A DNA stretch of 64,000 bases from Verrucomicrobiota bacterium (GTDB lineage: Bacteria > Verrucomicrobiota > Verrucomicrobiia > Opitutales > Opitutaceae), in NCBI GenBank assembly GCA_023399155.1, contig JAEWQP010000030.1, positions 124,001 through 188,000 on the forward strand, given 5' to 3'. This document shows, piece by piece, positions 45,019 to 53,462 of the stretch (position 1 is the stretch's first letter; each line of letters starts with the position of its first letter). A program made the position numbers and the translations under genes. The notes beneath the pieces are model-generated. The model was not told the DNA's origin. It saw nothing but the letters and a program-made list of their open reading frames with translations, and made no database searches.

Positions 45019-48000
45019 CTAGGTATAGGCGGGTTTCCCGAAAACGCTGGGATAGCGTTCGACAACGGCGAGCCATTCCTCGGCGTGGTGGAAACGGATG
45101 ACGAGCCAACCAATGTCTTCCATCCGCTCCCGCAGCTGCTTGTCGCGAGCATCGCGGTCGGGAAAGTCGTGATACGGTCCGTCCACGTAAATGGCGACGT
45201 GGCTGCCGGGAAGATCGTAGGTGAAGTCCGGGCGAGAGCCAACGACGGGTTCGCGACGTTGCGCGTGCGTCGGCAATCGAAGTCGTTTCTTTTCGAGAAA
45301 CTCCAACCACTCACGCTCCAGTCCCGATTCGCACTGGCTGCGCAGGGCAGCCATTTGGTCCGATGGATCTTGAGGAGCGGATGATCCGCCGACGCTGACC
45401 TTGGTTAGCTGAAGAAGCAGATCGCGGATGGCAAAACGATCAAGGTGCTGGTGGTCGATCTGGTTGGAGTAACTCAGGAGGCAGTCGTAGCACGCCTTGA
45501 CGCAGTCCTCTCGCGCACGCGGCGCGCGTTTCAGGTCTTCGCCCGCCGGCGTGAAGTGACAGATTTCGAGTGCTTTCGCCGCGACCTTGGCGAGTGCGTC
45601 GTGATCGTCGATCAGGTGGCGCAGCACACCGGCTCCGCCTTCTGAGGACTCGTAGAGAAGAAGCAATCGGCGTCCAGTGCGGTCGGGCAAAGGCTCAGCC
45701 GCCAGCTCCATGTCTTCGAGGTTGTAGACGATTTGGATGGCATGCTTGAGCGCGGCCTGGAGCGATGGGAGCACTCGCGGGTCGTCGGGCAACGGAGACA
45801 ATTCAACCAACAGGCAGTTCTTCCGATCCTCGACGAACGGAATAACCTTCTCGCGCTTGGGACTGGCAGGGTCCGGGGTGGTGCTGTCCGGTGCGTTGTC
45901 GTCGATCTCTGCGGAGGTGCGAACCCAATAGCCGCGCTCAACATCGAGCCAGAAACCACGATCCTCTTTGTTTTCCCGGCGATTCAAGCCGTAGTTGATT
46001 CTCCAGACGGTCGCCGCATGTCCGTAAGTCAGCGTCAGCGTATTCTCATCGTTGATGCGGGCGACACCACGACGAAAAACGGGAGCGCCCCGTGATTCGG
46101 CCCAGCGAATGGCGGTGCGAAGCTCGAACCCTTGGCGCATGCGCTCCTCTTCGTCGGAGCTGATGCGGTCCACGCGTTTGGTCGAAACGTTCTCGAGGCG
46201 GAAGAGGTTGGGAAGCTCGTGATCTGCCCGACCGAAGACGTGTCCACATTGGACACACTTGTCGACGGGAGTGCGATCATCGACCGGATGGAGGTGACCA
46301 CAGGCGGAACAGAGCTTTGCCCGACGTAGGTTCGTTGAAGTTGCGTCGTCCCGCACTGGCATGATGACCTTGTGAATGCGGTAGCGAGCACCCTCGTGAT
46401 AGACCAAGGCGTGAGGCCCGAATTCAGAAATGCCGAGGAACCTGGGCCGGGAGAGGAACTCGTCGCTGCCGCTAACGCGTTTGCGCCCGGGGATGTAGGC
46501 GGAAAGTGGAAGGCGCGGGAAACTGTAGCCGGGAAGGAACCCTTCGCTGGCGAAGTATCGGTAGGAGTAGAAGTCCGATTGCGTGGCGTGTTTGGCCTCG
46601 GTCAGGAGCTTCAACTGGCTCTCGGCCTCGGCGTAGAGCCGCCGGGCTTCGTCTTTGTCGCGCGGTGATGCGGAGGCGTCTTTACGCACCTTGTTCTGAC
46701 GATCCATCTGGCGATGGGCGGAGCGGAACAACGTCCGCCAGCGCTCGCAGGCTTTCTCAAATTCGGGAAGCACTTGGTTGAGCACGGAATCAATCCAGCC
46801 GTCGTAGAACCAAGGGCAGGATTGAAGGTCGCGAACAGTTGAAAGAATGCTGCGAGACTTGAGGCGAGCGACCTCGCGAGCATGTGGCGCGGAGAGGCTC
46901 GTCTGGGTCGAAGGAATGATCGCGAGCGTCGGAGTTTCGCCCTCGACGCTCAAAACGTCGCGCAGGGACCGGCCAAGACGCGTCCCGGTTTCGCCAAGCC
47001 AGATGGCCTGAATGTGGGACCGGATGAGATCCTCGTTACCCAAGTCCAAACGTGGAGTGGAAACCGCGCCGTAGACCATCTGCTCCGGTCGTTTGAAGAA
47101 CCATTGGTCATGCTGACTGGTTCCCGAGCAATAGGTGAACACAAGAGCTGGTTGACCTGAGCGGCCCGCACGCCCGCTGCGCTGAGCGTAGTTCGCGGGT
47201 GTAGGTGGAACGTTGCGTAGGTTGACGACGTTGAGTAGGCGGATGTCCACGCCTAACTCCATTGTCGGAGAGCAAAACAGGATCGGAAGCTTGGCTGCGG
47301 CGAAATCCTTCTCACGTGCTTCGCGGGCCTCGTAGGGAACCTGCGCTGTGTGTTCACGTGCCTCAATGCCTTTGGTCTTGAGCGCCTCCTCGCGATAGTA
47401 GCGGACGAAGAAGGCGTTTGTCGGACTCCCTTCGGCCGGCGCGTTGGGCATGCGCAGCGGATCGTGGAAGGCGCGAGTGCCATCGCCAGCCGTGAAGACT
47501 AAAGCGGATGCGGGAATCTGATAGCCGGCAACGTCCTTAGGGGCCTCAGGGGTATGAACTGGTTGAACCAGACCTGCCTTCGCCAAAACAAGAAAGAGCT
47601 GTGGGATGATGAGCTCCAAGTCAGCGGGTTTAGGCGGTGTCGGAAGGTTCGGTAGCGTCGATTTGCGTTTCAGGAAACCGCCAAACCCGCCGCGTGCGGA
47701 GAGATAGACGTGTCCATCAAAGTCGGTGCCGTTGCTGCGACGCGCACGAGGAAATGCGATGGTGCCTTGGTCGAGATGCGTATCGTCTTCGTCGATGGCC
47801 CAAGGTGGAACAAGATGCTGGTTGCTCTGCTGGCGGATCGATTCTTGGAACGTCGCATCGAGGTAGGGAACCTTGATGGCCAGTTCACGGCGGAGAAAGT
47901 CGAGGAGAGCAGTGCAGATCTTGAACCGGGTCTCGGGCGTGGCGCTTCTGAGCGCCGGGTGTAGGTCGATCTTGCTACCGGGTGTGGGTTCAGCGTCGCG

Positions 48001-50334
48001 CCATTCGTCGTCGGCAGCGCACAACTCGTCGAGTGACTGGTAGCGGATGTCGAGAAGACCGCACTGCTCCAGATTTGGAGCAACAATCCGCCACCCACGC
48101 CTGAGGTCGCGGTAAAGACGATACCCAAGCACATTCTGAAAGGCACGGATCGTGTTGGCCTTTTCGGCGAACCGCGCATCTGGCTTCTGAGCGAAATCTT
48201 GGAAAGGAAGGTTGAGCGCGTCGAACACCCGCTGCGCCAGAACATCGTGGCGAAGTCCTTCAGCACCCGCTTGAGCGGCGGCTGCGTAGAGTGCACCGCG
48301 AAGCAGGCCGACCTCGATAAAGTCGTTGAAGTGGCCGGATTGGAGCGACGCATCCTGCCGATTGTCGGTGAAGCTTAGGACCTTTCGGGCAACCGGTGCT
48401 AGCGCATCCAGCGGCTGATCACGCAGGGCACGCACTGCAGAAAGAGTGAGAATGGTTGTCGCTGTGCTGCGACGGTCGATACCAAGAGTGCCGAGCTTGG
48501 CTTTATCGGAACGCTGGCGAGCGTCATAACTCACCCCGCAACACGGGCAAAAGCGGAACGGCTGAGTAAGGAACCACGCGGTCAGTCCGTCATCGCCGGT
48601 GGTCCCGTCGCATCGGACGGCTACGCGGCGGGGAAGCCAATCCCGTCGAGACGCGGAGATGCGTGGCGGTAAACCGTTCACTTGCTCCACCCAATCCTCG
48701 GGAACGCGATTCAGGACTCCTTCCTCGTCCGCCGGCCAAGCCACTTCTGGATCGGCAGTGAGGAGCAGGTAGCCAGGAACGTCGCGGCGCGACTCGGTAT
48801 TCTCGATCTGTGTGTCGCGCGGGAGAATTGCCTGGCATTGGCTATTCGCTAGCGGCTGCCCTTCCTTTCCGACGCGGTCGAAGAGCGCGGACACGCGGTA
48901 ATACTCTTGCCCGCATTCGCGACAGAATTCCAACGGAAGAAGAAGCTCGTTGCTCGCGCCGCCGGGGCGAAAACGTTGCGGCGCGAGAGTGAGATACCGT
49001 TCGTCGCCAGTCGCAAGAGTGGCATAAACGGTGTCGCCACGGCTCAAAAATTGATGGAGGCGGAATGCGAAAATCGGGAGTTTGGCGACAGGGTCACGCA
49101 AGGCATATCCGGCAAGGAGCACCTCTCGAATGGCTCGCTCGCAGCGGTCAATATCTACGCCAGTGAGCTTCTCCAGCGCCGCTGCCATGCTAGAATCCCC
49201 ACTCTCGCCCCGCAGCGGAAGTGGCTGGGCGCGACGTTTCCGACCTGAGCCAGGTTCAGTGTTCAAGCCCACCTGACTCTCGATCCAAGAAGCGAGCGGA
49301 TGTCGTCGGAATGCCTCCGCTTCGGAACGGACTTTCTCATCAAGTCCGGCAAGGATCGCTTGCCGAAGGATCGGGCCGGCCTCGGAGGCGTTGAAATCGA
49401 TCTCTTCCGTGTAACGTCTGAGCGTCTCGCCAATGATGTTTTCCGGCGCGATTTGTTGGCCAAAAATGTCACTCGCCATGCGAGCAACCTCTTTTTGCAT
49501 TTCCGAGAATGTGGCAGCTCCGGCGAGCGTTGCAGACGTGCCCACGGCCTGGAGGAATTCGGCGCGCAGCTCCTCTCGGATACGGCGAACCAGCAGCGCA
49601 ACGTCCGCCCCTTGGCGTCCGCGGTAGGTGTGAAGCTCGTCCAACACCAAGAAACGCAGATTCTGTGCAGCGGAGATAAGGCTTTTCTCCTCGTTACGCG
49701 TGAGGATCAATTCCATCATCACGTAGTTGGTGAGGAGAATGTCGGGCGGGTTGTTCTGGATTCGCTCTCTTTCCTCTTCCGATTCCTGCCCCGTGTAACG
49801 GGCATACGATACGGGAGCTGTGGAGGGATCTTTTCCGGGGTTTAGGAACTTCTCGAGTTCGCCCATCTGGCTATTCGCAAGAGCGTTCATCGGGTAGACG
49901 ATGATCGCCTTCGTGCGCTTGTTGCGCGGTCCATTGCGAAGACAGAAATCTACAATCGGGATGATGTAGCTGAGACTCTTGCCCGATCCTGTTCCCGTCG
50001 TCAGGACGTAACTGGCCCCGGTCTTGGCGCAACGAATAGCCTCTTCTTGATGACGATGCAGGCTAAGCGGTGCGCCAGCCGAACTCAGGGACTTGTCGAC
50101 GCGAAAAATGTCAGCGCAAGCCGGTGAGAGCACTGACTCATCTACAAGCGCTTGGATGCCTTTGCCGCGCTCGAAGAACGGATTCAACTGAACGAGTGGC
50201 ACCGGCCAAAGGAGCCCCTTATCCAACTCCGAGTTCACTCGGGTCAGTATGGAATTGTCGCGAATCCGGATGAAGCTCTGGACGTATTGCCGATACTGGC
50301 TGACTAGGGTATTGCGAAGGTCGAAGACGTCCAT
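45019..50334 (-). CDS. Large DEAD/DUF1998 helicase with C-terminal Vsr/DUF559-like nuclease domain
   Basis: 1771 residues from MDVFDLRNTLVSQYRQ. N-terminal superfamily 2 helicase: Walker A TTGTGSGKS at 112-120, LVLDELHTYRG as motif II, and ANYAQRSGRAGRSGQPALVF as motif VI. Several zinc-type cysteine pairs follow (CREC, CPCC, CSACGHL, CVQCGHVFG). The DUF1998 region has CYDCLLSYSNQIDHQHLDR near 1615. The last 110 residues (RPDFTYDL near 1700, then VAIYVDGPYHDFPDR and WLVIRFHHAEEW) match the Vsr/DUF559 endonuclease fold. In size and helicase-DUF1998 layout it resembles Druantia DruE or a DrmA-DrmB fusion. It lies between the HTH gene (24-base gap) and the SNF2 gene. Confidence 0.85.
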   Translation of the reverse strand: MDVFDLRNTLVSQYRQYVQSFIRIRDNSILTRVNSELDKGLLWPVPLVQLNPFFERGKGIQALVDESVLSPACADIFRVDKSLSSAGAPLSLHRHQEEAIRCAKTGASYVLTTGTGSGKSLSYIIPIVDFCLRNGPRNKRTKAIIVYPMNALANSQMGELEKFLNPGKDPSTAPVSYARYTGQESEEERERIQNNPPDILLTNYVMMELILTRNEEKSLISAAQNLRFLVLDELHTYRGRQGADVALLVRRIREELRAEFLQAVGTSATLAGAATFSEMQKEVARMASDIFGQQIAPENIIGETLRRYTEEIDFNASEAGPILRQAILAGLDEKVRSEAEAFRRHPLASWIESQVGLNTEPGSGRKRRAQPLPLRGESGDSSMAAALEKLTGVDIDRCERAIREVLLAGYALRDPVAKLPIFAFRLHQFLSRGDTVYATLATGDERYLTLAPQRFRPGGASNELLLPLEFCRECGQEYYRVSALFDRVGKEGQPLANSQCQAILPRDTQIENTESRRDVPGYLLLTADPEVAWPADEEGVLNRVPEDWVEQVNGLPPRISASRRDWLPRRVAVRCDGTTGDDGLTAWFLTQPFRFCPCCGVSYDARQRSDKAKLGTLGIDRRSTATTILTLSAVRALRDQPLDALAPVARKVLSFTDNRQDASLQSGHFNDFIEVGLLRGALYAAAAQAGAEGLRHDVLAQRVFDALNLPFQDFAQKPDARFAEKANTIRAFQNVLGYRLYRDLRRGWRIVAPNLEQCGLLDIRYQSLDELCAADDEWRDAEPTPGSKIDLHPALRSATPETRFKICTALLDFLRRELAIKVPYLDATFQESIRQQSNQHLVPPWAIDEDDTHLDQGTIAFPRARRSNGTDFDGHVYLSARGGFGGFLKRKSTLPNLPTPPKPADLELIIPQLFLVLAKAGLVQPVHTPEAPKDVAGYQIPASALVFTAGDGTRAFHDPLRMPNAPAEGSPTNAFFVRYYREEALKTKGIEAREHTAQVPYEAREAREKDFAAAKLPILFCSPTMELGVDIRLLNVVNLRNVPPTPANYAQRSGRAGRSGQPALVFTYCSGTSQHDQWFFKRPEQMVYGAVSTPRLDLGNEDLIRSHIQAIWLGETGTRLGRSLRDVLSVEGETPTLAIIPSTQTSLSAPHAREVARLKSRSILSTVRDLQSCPWFYDGWIDSVLNQVLPEFEKACERWRTLFRSAHRQMDRQNKVRKDASASPRDKDEARRLYAEAESQLKLLTEAKHATQSDFYSYRYFASEGFLPGYSFPRLPLSAYIPGRKRVSGSDEFLSRPRFLGISEFGPHALVYHEGARYRIHKVIMPVRDDATSTNLRRAKLCSACGHLHPVDDRTPVDKCVQCGHVFGRADHELPNLFRLENVSTKRVDRISSDEEERMRQGFELRTAIRWAESRGAPVFRRGVARINDENTLTLTYGHAATVWRINYGLNRRENKEDRGFWLDVERGYWVRTSAEIDDNAPDSTTPDPASPKREKVIPFVEDRKNCLLVELSPLPDDPRVLPSLQAALKHAIQIVYNLEDMELAAEPLPDRTGRRLLLLYESSEGGAGVLRHLIDDHDALAKVAAKALEICHFTPAGEDLKRAPRAREDCVKACYDCLLSYSNQIDHQHLDRFAIRDLLLQLTKVSVGGSSAPQDPSDQMAALRSQCESGLEREWLEFLEKKRLRLPTHAQRREPVVGSRPDFTYDLPGSHVAIYVDGPYHDFPDRDARDKQLRERMEDIGWLVIRFHHAEEWLAVVERYPSVFGKPAYT

Positions 50335-50358
50335 GGCGAGAGGGATTGGAATGGATCG

Positions 50359-51024
50359 TTAGCGCAGCGCCTTCAGGAGTGCCGTGATGGTGGTGATCTC
50401 GGCCCCAATAGAGGCCAGCGCCTCGCGATAGCTGTTCGAGGTTTCGTTTTCGTAAGGGACGACGACCACCACTCGATCACAGGGTAAGTGGCGTTTCAGG
50501 AGGAGTGCCGTTCCGATCTCGCGCTCCCAATCGCGATTCACGTTGAACTTGCACTCAACAGCAGTCCGTCCCGACGATTCGACGAGGAAATCAGTCACGA
50601 CATTTCCATTCCTAGCATAGGAATCGAACTGGATTCCGCCCTCGATGAGCGTGCGGGAAACGGATTCGCGAAAGTCGATACTCAGAGTCTTGAGTTCCAA
50701 GTAGCGCGCGACACGATCCAGCTCTGCTGCAGAAACCTGGCCTATCGGTGACGTTGCGGCAGGCTCTTCTCCCACTGCATCCGGTAGGCCCGCATATCCG
50801 CTGAGAACCAGTTGTTGTTCTTCCGGATTTGAGCAGAGCGCCTCAATGAGTTTGGTTAGTGTTCCCTGTCGCGGGCGTGAAACACCGTTGATGATCCGGC
50901 TGATTGATGTGGGCGAAATTCCGATCCGATCCGCCAGAGCCAGCCCGGTGAGGCCGCGTCGGTCCATCAGAGTCCGCAGGGCATCGCCTAGGCGATTCGT
51001 AGAGGGAATAAGCGGAGAGTTCAT
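50359..51024 (-). CDS. XRE-type regulator fused to a restriction-endonuclease-like domain
   Basis: 221 residues. Residues about 12-70 are a Cro/C1 helix-turn-helix: ALRTLMDRRGLTGLALADRI, then GISPTSISRIINGVSRPRQG. After a linker, residues about 105-221 have a nuclease-like fold: FRESVSRTLIEGG, VTDFLVESSGRTAVECKFNV (D...ExK) and RVVVVVPYEN. It is the first gene of the big minus-strand operon. It could be a repressor sensing DNA ends or a controller protein like those of restriction systems, but either role is inferred. Palindromes lie directly upstream. Confidence 0.78.
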   Translation of the reverse strand: MNSPLIPSTNRLGDALRTLMDRRGLTGLALADRIGISPTSISRIINGVSRPRQGTLTKLIEALCSNPEEQQLVLSGYAGLPDAVGEEPAATSPIGQVSAAELDRVARYLELKTLSIDFRESVSRTLIEGGIQFDSYARNGNVVTDFLVESSGRTAVECKFNVNRDWEREIGTALLLKRHLPCDRVVVVVPYENETSNSYREALASIGAEITTITALLKALR

Positions 51025-51126
51025 GAGGCGTTGTAATGGGACGCCTCAAAATTCTTAGCGTTTCTGACGTTCTTGTCGAGGTTTTGCTACATCAGCAATG
51101 TCGATAACTACAATGTTAGCATTGTA
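51024..51126 (-). promoter_or_regulatory. Promoter/operator region of the defence operon
   Basis: Two palindromes lie upstream of the HTH gene. TGAGGCG and CGCCTCA are separated by 11 bases (51024-51048) and abut the start codon. TACAATG-TTAG-CATTGTA (51109-51126) is perfect. Between them the minus strand offers a TCGACA hexamer and, 16 bases on, TAAGAA as possible -35/-10 boxes. The adjacent HTH protein is the natural candidate to bind. Confidence 0.5.
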
Positions 51127-51215
51127 AAAATGAGGGACCGGTCACTAATCCGCAACTGGTGCACTTGGCAATCCGCTCTGGCAGGCAGCCACACAATCTG
51201 GTCTGCGGAGCGGAC

Positions 51216-51497
51216 TCAATGCCGTTGGCTACGGCCGTGTTGTTGGGTCTCAGCCATCTTGTTTGCGACAGTCTGCGTGATGGCGGTGCGCTCGCGGGCT
51301 TGCCTGATCAACCCCTCGGCCGCCTTCATATCGCCCGATTCCACGAATGCTTTCACCTCGTGTTTGGTTCGGATGTGGTCGGCCGGCCCCATCTCTTTCA
51401 CGCGGAGTTTTTCGGTGATGAGGCGGAGCGCGTCGGGCTCTTGGCGCAATGCGAGCAACGTCTCGACGGTGACTTCTGAAGATTCTTTCGGGTTCAT
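51216..51497 (-). CDS. Small hypothetical protein downstream of the coupling protein gene
   Basis: 93 residues, charged and helical (TVETLLALRQEPDALRLITE, then KHEVKAFVESGDMKAAEGLI). No family is recognised. It starts 23 bases after the traD-type stop on the same strand, and its composition is protein-like, so it is probably the second gene of that transcript. A conjugation accessory role is possible but unproven. Confidence 0.55.
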   Translation of the reverse strand: MNPKESSEVTVETLLALRQEPDALRLITEKLRVKEMGPADHIRTKHEVKAFVESGDMKAAEGLIRQARERTAITQTVANKMAETQQHGRSQRH

Positions 51498-51520
51498 TCG
51501 ACTTCGAACGATGTGGGGAG

Positions 51521-53146
51521 TTAGGAGGGACGAAGGTTAACTTTTCGGAATCCGTTCGTGCAATGGCGCACGACGGCAGTGTGGTCCGGGAGGTTTCGAA
51601 ACTCGTGCGGTTTGATCCGAAATTCCTCCACGCGCTGGTAAGTATGGGCGGTGTGGTCCTGATGAACGGTTCGTGTTGCGCGTTCGACCCAGTGCTTGCC
51701 GAGCGCGTTGGCGCACCGCAGCGCGTCGAGCTCCGACGCCGCGCGATACATGACGAGGTTCTTCAAATTGAGGGCGAGCACCTCGGCCTGCTCCTTCGTT
51801 TGGGGCGGAATGAGCGACTCGAAGGCCTGCGCAGAAACGATGAGCATGAGCATGCAATCGCGCAACCGGTCGATGACATTGAAGTCGCTGGTGCCGTCGT
51901 GCGAAGCGGTGATCGCGTTCTGAAATTCGTCGCCGACGTAGATCAGTTGGTTGCTCGCATACTTCTCCCACGGCGGCAGTCCGTAGCGCCGCAGCGCGTG
52001 CCGGTAGAGCAGGAGCTTGATGACGGTGAAGACGTACTGGCGCTCCGTCGTGTAGTCCTGCGGCACGTCGACGCAAAAGATCTTGCCCTTATCGACGTCG
52101 GCAATCGTGCAGGTGTCGGGCTCGTTGGAGCTGAAGATCTCAGCGACTTCCGGGGTGCCGAGGAATTCGAGGTAGTTCTGCGAGGTGCCGATTTCGCCGG
52201 CGCGCTGCTCCTTCGCTTCGTGCTTCAGGTAGGTCTGCTCCAGTGTCTCGGCGAGGCGGATGCGACGCTCGGTGGGGTCGAGTTCGGTGAGCTTTTCGAG
52301 GGCGGCTTTGAGCGCGGTCTCGGAGGTGAGTAGGTCATAGGCGTTGGTTGCGGTCACCGGCTTTCCGATGTCGGCGAGCAGTTCGAACGCACGCCCGATG
52401 TGTGCCGCGCCCTTCACTTTGAAGAAGCCTTTCTCGTCCTTCGGATTCAGCGCGGCAGCGGTGTCCACCAAGATGCGGGCGCGCGTTGTAAACGGAAGCC
52501 GTGCATCGCCGGTGACGTTCAGGCGGTGCAGAGACTTGCCCGTTTCCCCAACCAGGCGCGGACGAAGACGGACGATGTCGTTCTGTCGGCCGTGCTTCTT
52601 CGCGAGCCATTCGAGGTAAAACCACTCGTCGCCCTTGTTCGCCATGACGACGCCCCCGAGCGTCGGATTGCGCCGAACCAGCTCGGCGAGAAGCCGGTTC
52701 ATGCCGGAAGTCTTTCCCGAACCAGTATCTCCCGAGAAGAAGAAGTGCCGGTTGGCTTTGTCGCGCGTCCACCGAAACCCGGCGAACGACACGGCGATGG
52801 TCCAACGGTCGGCGACGATCTTTCCATCCGGTGCGACAACGTAACGCCGATGGTCCGCGTAGTAGAACAGGACCGCCGACAGCACGCAGAACGCCGCACC
52901 GACGACGATGCCCCACGGATTCGGAAGGCGATTCGCGCCGAAAATGCCGGCGGCGGAGATGATCAGCGCGAACGGAAGCACTGTCGGTTTCCGCAGTCCC
53001 GGCTCGTTGTGGCGAAGGTTTCGGAGGATTAACCACGCGGCAATGCCGGCGAAAACGCACGCGATTGCGAGCGCGCCGGCGGTGATGGCGTGGGGACTTT
53101 GCAGCCACTTTCGCAGCAAAACTTCGGGTGCCGGGAGGGTTTTCAT
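51521..53146 (-). CDS. TraD/VirD4-type coupling protein
   Basis: 541 residues from MKTLPAPEVLLRKWLQSP at 53146; the in-frame extension to 53386 lies in the oriT-like region and is rejected. Three or four N-terminal membrane spans precede Walker A FFFSGDTGSGKTSGMNRLLA near 137 and a VYVGDE-type Walker B (LIYVGDEFQNAI), then LIVSAQAFESLIP. This hexameric ATPase recruits the relaxase-DNA complex to the secretion channel at the inner membrane. It is divergent from the relaxase gene, with the presumed oriT between them. Confidence 0.87.
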   Translation of the reverse strand: MKTLPAPEVLLRKWLQSPHAITAGALAIACVFAGIAAWLILRNLRHNEPGLRKPTVLPFALIISAAGIFGANRLPNPWGIVVGAAFCVLSAVLFYYADHRRYVVAPDGKIVADRWTIAVSFAGFRWTRDKANRHFFFSGDTGSGKTSGMNRLLAELVRRNPTLGGVVMANKGDEWFYLEWLAKKHGRQNDIVRLRPRLVGETGKSLHRLNVTGDARLPFTTRARILVDTAAALNPKDEKGFFKVKGAAHIGRAFELLADIGKPVTATNAYDLLTSETALKAALEKLTELDPTERRIRLAETLEQTYLKHEAKEQRAGEIGTSQNYLEFLGTPEVAEIFSSNEPDTCTIADVDKGKIFCVDVPQDYTTERQYVFTVIKLLLYRHALRRYGLPPWEKYASNQLIYVGDEFQNAITASHDGTSDFNVIDRLRDCMLMLIVSAQAFESLIPPQTKEQAEVLALNLKNLVMYRAASELDALRCANALGKHWVERATRTVHQDHTAHTYQRVEEFRIKPHEFRNLPDHTAVVRHCTNGFRKVNLRPS

Positions 53147-53462
53147 CGCGTCGTGACGGCACCAAACAACACCTCCGCGCCGTGCGTCGCGAGGACCCGA
53201 GCCTACCGAAAAAACGGTAGATGCATTTTGCGGGTCGGCCCGTGCGTTTGGCCGCGGCTCTGAACCCATGCAAGTGCATAGGGCCTTGCGTCTGTTTCCG
53301 AAAAAGCACGGGGGACGTGGGCCAACCATCACGGCTGGTCGGAGCCCCAGGCTCCCGAAAACGACGCCGCGAACTGGTGGCCGCATACACCGTTCGCGGT
53401 AGGCGCCCTACACCGGACTCGGGGGGCGCCGTCCGTTGAGGGAACAGGACGCTTCGCGCGTG
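53147..53462. other. Candidate oriT / divergent promoter region
   Basis: 316 bases between divergent coupling-protein and relaxase genes, the usual site of oriT in MobF systems. It has a perfect inverted repeat CTACCG-AAAAAA-CGGTAG at 53203-53220. Immediately beyond is an imperfect longer inverted pair (TGCATTTTGCGGGT around 53222-53235 against ACCCATGCAAGTGCA around 53267-53281). Only nicking data would place the nic site. Confidence 0.5.

Noticed and set aside
34318..51024. A complete classical DISARM, Druantia or Dnd system
   Set aside because: DrmC and separate DrmA/DrmB, DruA-D or DruH, and DndACDE are not present; only single components resemble these systems.
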